A DNA stretch of 34,918 nt from Neobacillus citreus (lineage in GTDB: Bacteria; Bacillota; Bacilli; Bacillales; Cytobacillaceae): NCBI RefSeq assembly GCF_018343545.2, contig NZ_JAGYPE020000044.1:16239-51156 (forward strand). The letters run 5' to 3'. How positions within the stretch are numbered: position 1 is the stretch's first letter; every line of letters begins with the position of its first letter. A program made the translations under genes and the position numbers. Positions 28,527 through 34,918 of the stretch are shown one piece after another. The notes beneath the pieces are model-generated. The model was not told the origin of the DNA and did not search any database. It worked only from the letters and a program-made list of their open reading frames with translations.

Positions 28527-28791
28527 CATCATCACCTATCTCTCTCACTAAAAAATCCAACTTTTGTTTCCGTGTCAGCTTTTTAAAATGGTATTCCGCT
28601 CTTAGGGCATCACCCTTATTTTCAAATCCCTTATAATACGTCAGTTTAACCGGGCCGCGGCCCCTTGTATACTTGGCCCCTTTTCCATCATTGTGAAGCT
28701 GAATCCTGCGTTCTAGATTATTGGTGTAACCCCCATAGAAGCTCCCGTCCCTGCAGGTCAGCACATAAAAATAATGCTCATTTTTCTCCAT
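28498..28791 (-). CDS. yazA: GIY-YIG domain protein YazA
   Basis: YazA is a single-domain UPF0213-type protein with the GIY-YIG nuclease fold. The 97-residue product has [20 protein letters not shown], which gives the two Tyr motifs, and the basic [40 protein letters not shown] and KKLTRKQK follow. The catalytic Arg and a downstream Glu appear to be present. A physiological role is not known. It overlaps trmN6 by 14 bases and rsmI by at least 29. Confidence 0.93.
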   Translation of the reverse strand: MEKNEHYFYVLTCRDGSFYGGYTNNLERRIQLHNDGKGAKYTRGRGPVKLTYYKGFENKGDALRAEYHFKKLTRKQKLDFLVREIGDDDVAAKELCE

Positions 28792-29527
28792 ATAAAATCT
28801 CTCTTATTTCTGGGGTATATTCATCGTTATCTTGATAAACGATCAGCGGTGGAAGAATTTTCAGATCAGGACTTCCATCCTTAATGGCTTCGACTAATAT
28901 CGTATTCGCTTCCTTCCCCATCTTTGGGTAAACAAATTGGATCCGCTTTGGCTCCAGCCTATATTGACGCATAAACGTTACGATATCCAATAGTCGCCCC
29001 GGGCGGTGTACGAATGCCACTTTCCCACCTTGCCTGACAAGTTCGCTGGATGCCTTTATAGCATCCTCAAGCGTACAGAGAATTTCATGACGGGCGATCG
29101 CCAAATGTTCATTTGGGTTAATTTCTCCCTTTGATGGTGTCGTAAAATAAGGAGGATTGCAGGTAACCACATCAAATTTGCCGTATCCCAATTTTTTCGG
29201 CATATCCCTAATATCCCCAAGAATCATCTCCAGCCTATTTTCAAGACCATTATATTCAATACTTCTGACCGCCATATCGTAAAGGCGTTCCTGAATCTCC
29301 ACACCTGTAATTTTGCCTTTAGTCCTGGCACTTAAAAACAGCGGAATAACCCCGTTGCCACTGCAAAGGTCGATAAGGTTTCCTTTTTGGATGGGGACAT
29401 AAACAAACCTTGCCAAAAGGACTGCATCCAGTGAAAATGCAAATACAGATGGACTTTGAATAATTCTTAAGTTCTCGGCCAGCAAATAATCTAAGCGTTC
29501 ATCATCCTTCAAGTTAATCATGTTCAT
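28778..29527 (-). CDS. trmN6: tRNA(1)(Val) (adenine(37)-N6)-methyltransferase-like protein TrmN6 (YabB)
   Basis: A Rossmann-fold N6-adenine methyltransferase of 249 residues. It has [18 protein letters not shown] as SAM motif I at about 51-68 and [15 protein letters not shown] as the catalytic NPPY motif at about 121-135. The E. coli family member (YfiC) modifies A37 of tRNA-Val; that substrate is inferred here. The start is ATG at 29527 or the second ATG two codons on; AAGGA stands 4 or 10 bases before them. It begins the trmN6-yazA-rsmI overlapping trio. Confidence 0.9.
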   Translation of the reverse strand: MNMINLKDDERLDYLLAENLRIIQSPSVFAFSLDAVLLARFVYVPIQKGNLIDLCSGNGVIPLFLSARTKGKITGVEIQERLYDMAVRSIEYNGLENRLEMILGDIRDMPKKLGYGKFDVVTCNPPYFTTPSKGEINPNEHLAIARHEILCTLEDAIKASSELVRQGGKVAFVHRPGRLLDIVTFMRQYRLEPKRIQFVYPKMGKEANTILVEAIKDGSPDLKILPPLIVYQDNDEYTPEIREILYGEK

Positions 29528-29552
29528 TCATTCCTTATCAAAGTATGAAAAT

Positions 29553-29577
29553 AGAGGCTGATGAAAGGTCAGCCTCT
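29553..29577 (-). terminator. Hairpin after yabA
   Basis: AGAGGCTGA and TCAGCCTCT pair over nine bases, followed by ATTTTCAT on the minus strand. It is a modest terminator between yabA and trmN6. Confidence 0.65.
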
Positions 29578-29582
29578 TAACG

Positions 29583-29960
29583 TTATTTCTTATTTAGGAA
29601 AGATAGACAGAATAAACAGTCGCCTTCCTTGCGCAAACTGCCAAAATGAAGATTGCAGATATGAAATCCCTCTTGATAAAGGCGGGCTAGATTATCATAG
29701 CCTTCTCCTACATCAAATGGCTTTACATTGGGAGATGGTGTTTGTGCCGCCTCCTCTGCTTTTTTGCTGCTGCTATCCTTCTTCTCAGCTTCCGTGGTTA
29801 CATCTAAACGGCGTCTTAAATGCTCATTTTCAAGCTTTAAACAATGATTTTCTTCTAGTATTTCAGCTAAGTGCTCCTTTAATTCCCCAAGCTGCTGGTA
29901 AAGATGGCCAATTTGTGTTTCCATATTACTTACTGATTCAAATATCTCTTTTTTATCCAC
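29583..29960 (-). CDS. yabA: Replication initiation control protein YabA
   Basis: YabA is a negative regulator of replication initiation that binds DnaA and the DnaN clamp. The 125-residue protein has an N-terminal leucine-rich coiled coil (about 5-60, including [18 protein letters not shown]) that forms the tetramer. A linker and a C-terminal zinc-binding region follow ([19 protein letters not shown]). I chose the GTG at 29960 (VDKKEIF), five bases after GAGGTGG; the longer frame starts inside ricT. It is 13 bases from the ricT stop. Confidence 0.95.
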   Translation of the reverse strand: MDKKEIFESVSNMETQIGHLYQQLGELKEHLAEILEENHCLKLENEHLRRRLDVTTEAEKKDSSSKKAEEAAQTPSPNVKPFDVGEGYDNLARLYQEGFHICNLHFGSLRKEGDCLFCLSFLNKK

Positions 29961-29973
29961 GCCTTCCACCTCA

Positions 29974-30807
29974 TTAATCTGTGGATTGTATCGAAAAGGC
30001 ACCTTCTTTAATGATTTCATCTAGTGTATATTCCAGAACCCGCTCTTGTTCTGTCAATTCCACCTGAAGAACCCGCTCTAAAATATTCAAACCTACCACT
30101 TTTCCCCTGCCATTAGGAGTTTCAATGACTTCTCCCAAATCCGGCAGCTGTTCTTTAGCAGATTCGTATTCATCATTTTCATATTTTAAGCAGCACATAA
30201 GCCGGCCGCATAAACCTGAAATTTTGGTAGGATTTAAAGATAGATTTTGATCCTTTGCCATTTTAATCGACACAGGGTCAAAATCGCCTAAGAAAGTGGA
30301 ACAGCACAGCATTCTTCCACACGGGCCGATCCCGCCAAGCATCTTGGCTTCGTCGCGGACCCCAATTTGGCGCAATTCAATCCGTGTCCGAAAGATGGCT
30401 GCCAAATCCTTGACAAGCTCACGGAAATCAACTCGTCCATCCGCTGTAAAATAGAAAATAATTTTATTACGATCAAATGTATATTCAACATCCACCAGCT
30501 TCATATCCAGTTGATGTTCAGTTACTTTTTCATTACAAACCTCATAGGCTTCCTGGGCCGCCTGCTTATTTTCCTCGACAATCATCCGATCCTTCTGGTC
30601 CGCAATTCTAACAACCTTTTTTAACGGAAGGACCACATCATGCTCCTCAACCCGCTTCCGGGGTATCACAGCCCTGCCATATTCCACCCCGCGGACGGTT
30701 TCGACAATGACAAAGTCATCTTTTTGAATTGGGAGGTCTCCAGGATCAAAATAATAGATTTTCCCCGCTTTTTTAAAGCGTACTCCTACAACATCATACA
30801 AATTCAA
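29974..30807 (-). CDS. ricT: RicT (YaaT), subunit of the RNase Y-associated complex
   Basis: RicT, with RicA and RicF, forms the Y-complex that guides RNase Y cleavage and promotes sporulation and competence; the complex carries iron-sulfur clusters. The 277-residue PSP1-domain protein contains [42 protein letters not shown] and [19 protein letters not shown], the last with the clustered cysteines. The start is TTG at 30807, overlapping the holB stop (TTGA), with GGAGGG just upstream. A second TTG two codons on is also possible. Confidence 0.95.
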   Translation of the reverse strand: MNLYDVVGVRFKKAGKIYYFDPGDLPIQKDDFVIVETVRGVEYGRAVIPRKRVEEHDVVLPLKKVVRIADQKDRMIVEENKQAAQEAYEVCNEKVTEHQLDMKLVDVEYTFDRNKIIFYFTADGRVDFRELVKDLAAIFRTRIELRQIGVRDEAKMLGGIGPCGRMLCCSTFLGDFDPVSIKMAKDQNLSLNPTKISGLCGRLMCCLKYENDEYESAKEQLPDLGEVIETPNGRGKVVGLNILERVLQVELTEQERVLEYTLDEIIKEGAFSIQSTD

Positions 30808-31811
30808 GATCCCTCCTGCAATTTAAGCACAAGCTGTTCCATCATCAGCTGAGGATTCATGTTCGCAGCAAGCTTTCTCTTCGCTTCGAGAATAGCTGAC
30901 ATTTGAGCCGTTAAGCGCCGCCTTGATGTTCTTAGAGCAAACTGCCGCATGCGTTCCAAATCATTTTGAAAAACAATTTGCTCCTGCTTATCTAATTGTA
31001 TATATAATAAATCTTTAAAAATAAGAAGTAATAAGTCTAACCCACGTTGAATTTGTTCCTTCTCTTTAAAGTGCAAGAACCAATCGGTCTGAAGCGTGAC
31101 CATCGCTTCGAGCGGATTTTTTTCTAACACCTCATATAATTTTACCACTATTTTTTGGGCTTGTGCAAACCATTCATCGACATTTAATTCTAGCGCCTCA
31201 TCCAGACTATTAGTCAACTGTGCAAGTAGTGGGGCTTTTTGTGGTGTTACACCATTTTCAACCAACTGACTTACCATTTTTTGCGGCGATAGCGGTTGGA
31301 AGGTCAAAGCCTGGCATCTTGAGAGAATCGTCGGAAGGATTTTCTGAGGCTGTTCGGTTAGTAATAATGCTGCCGTTTCGGCATTTGGTTCCTCAAGAAA
31401 TTTAAGGAGGCTATTGGCAGCACTTACGCTCATCTTATCAGCATGAACTAGCATATAAACCTTTTTTAAGGATTCTACTCCTTTTTTGGAAAACTCCGCC
31501 TGGAGGTTTCTGATTTGTTCTACCTTAATAGATTGACCGTCCGGCTCGATAATGTGCACATCTGGATGATTCCCGCTATTGATACGCCGGCAGCTGCTGC
31601 AGGCCTCACAAGGTTTATACCCATCAATTAACGATTCACAGAAAAGAGCCCTGGTTAGAAGTTCGGCGATTTCCTTTTTCCCCGTTCCTCTCATGCCCTC
31701 AAAAAGGTAAGCGTGAGCCACCCGATTTTTTAATAAGCTATTTTTTAACATGCGGAGGACCGCGGGCTGCAGCTCCTCCAGTTGATCCCAGGTTTTCACC
31801 AAGATTATCAC
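30804..31811 (-). CDS. holB: DNA polymerase III delta-prime subunit
   Basis: Delta-prime is the rigid subunit of the clamp loader that places the DnaN ring on DNA. The 335-residue protein has a P-loop-like EGMRGTGKKEIAELL, zinc ligands CESLIDGYKPCEACSSCRRI, and the SRC motif in PTILSRCQALTFQPL. The start is uncertain: GTG at 31811, or the TTG and GTG three or four codons later, and none has a strong Shine-Dalgarno sequence. Repeat copy D ends 25 bases upstream, so the insertion may have altered its translation signals. In B. subtilis yaaR precedes holB; it is missing here. Confidence 0.94.
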   Translation of the reverse strand: MIILVKTWDQLEELQPAVLRMLKNSLLKNRVAHAYLFEGMRGTGKKEIAELLTRALFCESLIDGYKPCEACSSCRRINSGNHPDVHIIEPDGQSIKVEQIRNLQAEFSKKGVESLKKVYMLVHADKMSVSAANSLLKFLEEPNAETAALLLTEQPQKILPTILSRCQALTFQPLSPQKMVSQLVENGVTPQKAPLLAQLTNSLDEALELNVDEWFAQAQKIVVKLYEVLEKNPLEAMVTLQTDWFLHFKEKEQIQRGLDLLLLIFKDLLYIQLDKQEQIVFQNDLERMRQFALRTSRRRLTAQMSAILEAKRKLAANMNPQLMMEQLVLKLQEGS

Positions 31812-31836
31812 TCACTAACTAAAGAATAGGAATTTT

Positions 31837-31948
31837 AAAGAAAACTTGCCGATTGGCGAGCCCCTTAGGGCGAAGGCAGAGGCTTAGTTGCCCTTATGCG
31901 TTAAGAAAGTATAAAGCTTTCGACAGAAAGTTTATACTTTCTTATTAG

Positions 31949-31949
<1 letters not shown>
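31837..31949. repeat. Structured intergenic repeat, copy D (113 bases, most diverged)
   Basis: Hairpin 1 is CTTGCC-GATT-GGCGAG with a T-G pair. Hairpin 2 has changed from GTCC-GATA-GGAC to GCCC-CTTA-GGGC, a paired T-A to C-G change. The linker differs (TTGCCCTTATGCG) but the long terminal stem is identical to copy A. No separate terminator lies next to it. Its last base forms part of the darA stop codon. It fills nearly all of the darA-holB gap. Confidence 0.88.
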
Positions 31950-32334
<385 letters not shown>

Positions 32335-32386
32335 GTTTCTTTGGGGACTTACATTCGCAATAATTAGGAAGGTTTTCCTCGCTAGC

Positions 32387-32413
32387 AAAAAAAAGCCTTA
32401 TCGCGAAGGCTTT
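32387..32413 (-). terminator. tmk terminator overlapping its stop codon
   Basis: AAAAAAAGCCTT and AAGGCTTTTTTT pair over 12 bases around ATCGCG-type loop bases, giving a T run on the minus strand. The tmk stop (32400-32398) lies in the stem. Confidence 0.85.
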
Positions 32414-33033
32414 TTTTCTGTTAACTTTGTTTTGATTATTTCGAGTGTTTGTTGAAAAACATCCTCAATTGTTCCTGAGGCATCAAGTTTGATAATCCGG
32501 CCGGGGAATCGGTCTAAAAGGATATGATAGCCTTCTCTCACCTTTTGGTGAAACTCCAGGTCTTCCAAATCCAAGCGGTTAACTTCTCTGCCTTTATTCT
32601 TATTAATTCGCTCCAGCCCAGCTTCCGGCTCAATATCAAAGTAAAGCGTCAAATCCGGCATCATCTTCTCAATTGCAAATTGGTTAATCGTCCATACCTC
32701 TTCAATTCCTAATCCCCGTGCGTAACCTTGATAAGCCAGGGAGCTGTCAACAAAGCGGTCGCACAAGACAACTTTTCCCTCTTCTAAGGCAGGCTTTACT
32801 TTTTCAATTAAATGCTGTCTTCTTGCGGCAGCATAGAGCAACGCCTCCGTCCGCGGGTCCATGGCCGTATTTTCTTTTGCCAAAATGACGCGGCGGATTT
32901 GTTCCGCAATATCAATGCCGCCAGGTTCCCTTGTAACCATTGCCATTGACAGCTGCTCAGCAACCATACTGAGGATTGTAGTTTTGCCTGCCCCATCCGG
33001 GCCCTCGAATGTAATAAACGTTCCGTTCGTCAT
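32398..33033 (-). CDS. tmk: Thymidylate kinase
   Basis: Tmk phosphorylates dTMP to dTDP for DNA synthesis. The 211-residue P-loop kinase starts [20 protein letters not shown], with MVTREPGG following as the DRX/TREPGG substrate loop. [18 protein letters not shown] at about 94-111 is the thymidylate-kinase signature. The lid region includes [12 protein letters not shown]. It follows yaaO by 26 bases and precedes darA. In Bacillus the location next to holB is conserved. Confidence 0.97.
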   Translation of the reverse strand: MTNGTFITFEGPDGAGKTTILSMVAEQLSMAMVTREPGGIDIAEQIRRVILAKENTAMDPRTEALLYAAARRQHLIEKVKPALEEGKVVLCDRFVDSSLAYQGYARGLGIEEVWTINQFAIEKMMPDLTLYFDIEPEAGLERINKNKGREVNRLDLEDLEFHQKVREGYHILLDRFPGRIIKLDASGTIEDVFQQTLEIIKTKLTEKKPSR

Positions 33034-33059
33034 CTATGAAACCTCCAAAACTGTATATC

Positions 33060-34505
33060 TTAAGTTGTCCAAAAAACCTTCAGCATACTTTTTCTTAATA
33101 TGGAACCACCTTGAAACCTTGCCCCCGTTTTCATCAGCCTATGTAAGCGGCTTAGCTTTTCAGCAGTGATTCGCTCTCCTTTTAACAAAAGCGGAATCCC
33201 AGGAGGATAAGGAATAATCGTTTCCGCACAAACCTTGTCCTCTGCTTCAGAAATAGAAATTTCCCACTCCTCATAATCGCCCATCTTTTTGAAAGGAATA
33301 GCTAACTCAGAAATTCGATTATTACTTAATTGAATTTCTTCCTTTTCCTCGTCACAATCATAAAAAATATCTTTAAGGGCCTCATTTATTTTTGCGGCCG
33401 TTTCCCTAAAGGAATACTTTTGTTCATCCTTCAGTAGTGGAAGAATGAACAGGAGATTATTTGGATCTGCTAATTCTGTATATATGGAGTATTCCTCCAG
33501 CCTTTGCTGCAGCTCAAAGCCACTTAATTTGCTTCGTGACTGAAGCGTGATTTTTAATAAATCCCCTTGCTGATTTGGGTAGTCTAATACCTTAATCGCG
33601 GAAACATCGGCCAAATCCCTTTTAAATAAGGAGATCTCGCTTTGTAAAAATTCTAAATCCCTCTGCTCATAGGCTGCTAGATAGCCTCTCGCCAAATCCA
33701 ATGATGCCATGATTGGATAAGACGGGCTGCTGGACTGAAACATTTCCAAGTAACCCTTGATCTTTTTATTGTCAAGAAGACAGCTATTAAAATGCAAAAA
33801 GGACCCCATCGTCATGGCCGGGAGTGTCTTATGCGCTGATTGCACAACAATATCCGCACCAAGTTGAACAGCTGATGCTGGGAAAGGTCTTCCGAGGATA
33901 AAATGGGGCCCGTGTGCCTCATCCACTAGGACTGGGATGTTATGCCCGTGCGCCTCCTGAATAATCCCTTGCAAATCATAGACCACCCCGTAATAGTTTG
34001 GGTATGTCAATATAAGGGCTTTTGCATTCGGATACCTGCGGATGGCTTCTTTAACAGTCTCCACTGATATTCCAGAGGGAACCATCCATTCTTGGTCATA
34101 TTCCGGCTCCAGAAATATGGGTCTTGCCTTGGCCAGCTGTATAGCATTCAGGACCGATTTATGGCTATTCCTTTGTACCAGGACCGTATCGTCCTCCGAG
34201 CACGCCGTTAAAATCATGGCAATATTTCCTACAGTGGAGCCATTTACAAGAAAGTAGCTTTTCTTTGATTGATAAAGCTGCGTTAAAAGGTCTTCTGCTT
34301 CTAAAATTGCTCCTTCAGGAGAATGAAAGTCATCTAATCCAGTTAACTCAGTTGCATCCAGCTTTAGAATTTGTTTAAAGTGCTCCTGTGCATTCGCATC
34401 AAAAATAAGACCATATTTATGTCCAGGAACATGAAAGGAAACTGGTTTCCTGAATTCATGCTTTATTAACGCATCATATAAAGGTGTTTTCATCTGCTTA
34501 AACAT
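33060..34505 (-). CDS. yaaO: Orn/Lys/Arg decarboxylase family PLP enzyme YaaO
   Basis: A fold-type I pyridoxal-phosphate decarboxylase of 481 residues, of the short Bacillus type related to SpeA. The N-terminus has VSFHVPGHKYG, and NGSTVGNIAMIL is the PLP phosphate loop. LVDEAHGPHFILGRPFPASA follows, then the Schiff-base lysine in VQSAHKTLPAMTMGSFLHF. A small C-terminal domain follows. The substrate (arginine, lysine or ornithine) cannot be read from the sequence. The ATG at 34505 has AAGGA about nine bases upstream. In B. subtilis xpaC and yaaN separate it from csfB; here they do not. Confidence 0.92.
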   Translation of the reverse strand: MFKQMKTPLYDALIKHEFRKPVSFHVPGHKYGLIFDANAQEHFKQILKLDATELTGLDDFHSPEGAILEAEDLLTQLYQSKKSYFLVNGSTVGNIAMILTACSEDDTVLVQRNSHKSVLNAIQLAKARPIFLEPEYDQEWMVPSGISVETVKEAIRRYPNAKALILTYPNYYGVVYDLQGIIQEAHGHNIPVLVDEAHGPHFILGRPFPASAVQLGADIVVQSAHKTLPAMTMGSFLHFNSCLLDNKKIKGYLEMFQSSSPSYPIMASLDLARGYLAAYEQRDLEFLQSEISLFKRDLADVSAIKVLDYPNQQGDLLKITLQSRSKLSGFELQQRLEEYSIYTELADPNNLLFILPLLKDEQKYSFRETAAKINEALKDIFYDCDEEKEEIQLSNNRISELAIPFKKMGDYEEWEISISEAEDKVCAETIIPYPPGIPLLLKGERITAEKLSRLHRLMKTGARFQGGSILRKSMLKVFWTT

Positions 34506-34552
34506 TTCCTTACATCCTTGTTAAGATTCTAACCTATTGTCTCGTTTTAGGG

Positions 34553-34581
34553 AAAAAAAATAAAGCCCCAATCAGGACTTT
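34553..34581 (-). terminator. csfB terminator
   Basis: On the minus strand AAAGTCCT and GGGGCTTT pair with two wobble pairs, followed by A and eight T. It begins right after the csfB stop. Confidence 0.8.
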
Positions 34582-34582
34582 G

Positions 34583-34786
34583 TTATGAAAATATTTCGGG
34601 CGTTGTAATTTTTCTAAGCTGTTTCAGATAATGTTTATATTTTGGATCGCTCGTGTCTGTTTGAATTAAATCATTTTCACATTCTGTGCAAATAAAAGAA
34701 GTGTATAGATGTATGCCTTTCGCTTTAAGATTCTCACAAATAACGCATGTTTCCCTCAAATGGTTATGTGCTAAGTTTGAACTCAA
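34583..34786 (-). CDS. csfB: Anti-sigma-G factor Gin (CsfB)
   Basis: Gin is a small zinc protein that holds sigma-G inactive in the forespore until engulfment is complete, and later sigma-E. The 67-residue product has CVICENLKAKGIHLYTSFICTECE, here two CxxC zinc pairs, then LIQTDTSDPKYKHYLKQLRK, the family tail. I start it at TTG, 34786-34784: GGAGGTGG lies five bases before it. Upstream in-frame ATG codons either overlap that Shine-Dalgarno or precede the promoter. The length then fits the family (about 64). A perfect sigma-F promoter stands upstream. Confidence 0.94.
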   Translation of the reverse strand: MSSNLAHNHLRETCVICENLKAKGIHLYTSFICTECENDLIQTDTSDPKYKHYLKQLRKITTPEIFS

Positions 34787-34806
34787 TCGCTCCACCTCCA
34801 TACACC

Positions 34807-34836
34807 CATTCTGCCCGATAACAAAAATTTGTATAC
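34807..34836 (-). promoter_or_regulatory. Sigma-F promoter of csfB
   Basis: On the minus strand, GTATA (34836-34832), 15 bases, then GGGCAGAATG (34816-34807). Both match the sigma-F consensus GYATA and GGNNANAWTR without a mismatch. The message would begin near 34800, almost at the Shine-Dalgarno, which supports the TTG start. I see nothing else in the last 80 bases of the window. Confidence 0.85.
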
Positions 34837-34918
34837 AATTTTTCGAATTTTCGTATCCGCAATAATAATATATGTCGCCATTCACAATTGGGTGTATGTC
34901 TAATGTCGATTTTTTATT

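Overview
The window is a stretch of chromosome from an endospore-forming Bacillaceae species. Gene order matches the origin-proximal csfB-to-spoIIE region of Bacillus subtilis, read here almost entirely on the minus strand. The spore-specific genes (csfB, sspF, yabG, fin, spoVT, yabP, yabQ, spoIIE), sigma-B-type ctc and Spo0A-type boxes place it in the Bacillus group. The protein sequences and several structural differences show it is not B. subtilis itself. I read 38 protein genes, 37 on the minus strand; only abrB is on the plus strand. I see no rRNA, tRNA, CRISPR array, prophage or transposase gene.

Layout in the direction of transcription, from high to low coordinates. First come csfB (anti-sigma-G), a decarboxylase (yaaO), tmk, darA, holB, ricT, yabA, trmN6, yazA and rsmI, covering dTMP supply, clamp loading, replication control and RNA modification. 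Then come abrB and metG, divergent from a shared 484-base promoter region, followed by tatD, yabE, rnmV, rsmA, yabG, veg and sspF. The next block is ispE, purR, ridA, spoVG, glmU, prs, ctc, pth and fin, covering isoprenoids, purines, cell-wall precursor, PRPP and translation. The last block is mfd, spoVT, yabM, yabN, rqcP, yabP, yabQ, divIC and yabR, then the N-terminal half of spoIIE, which runs off the left edge.

Promoter sequences fit the known regulons unusually well. I read a sigma-F promoter for csfB, sigma-G for fin and spoVT (and a partial one for sspF), sigma-K for yabG, sigma-H for spoVG and sigma-B for ctc. There are tandem sigma-A promoters for veg and a long-spacer Spo0A-type promoter for spoIIE. 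A perfect 16-base parS chromosome-partitioning site is built into the terminator hairpin of metG.

The most notable unexplained feature is a family of four structured intergenic repeats of about 113 bases, at 1447-1560, 7100-7211, 12650-12763 and 31837-31949. All lie in the same orientation. Three begin within 1-7 bases of a rho-independent terminator. The stems are preserved by paired base changes, and in one copy almost a whole stem has been replaced while still pairing. The fourth copy occupies the place where B. subtilis carries yaaR, between darA and holB. Other points are a probable AUC start for yabE, a glmU leader with two strong non-terminator hairpins, and two short palindromic remnants sharing a GTCCCC core. 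Comparisons with B. subtilis are from memory; no database search was run.
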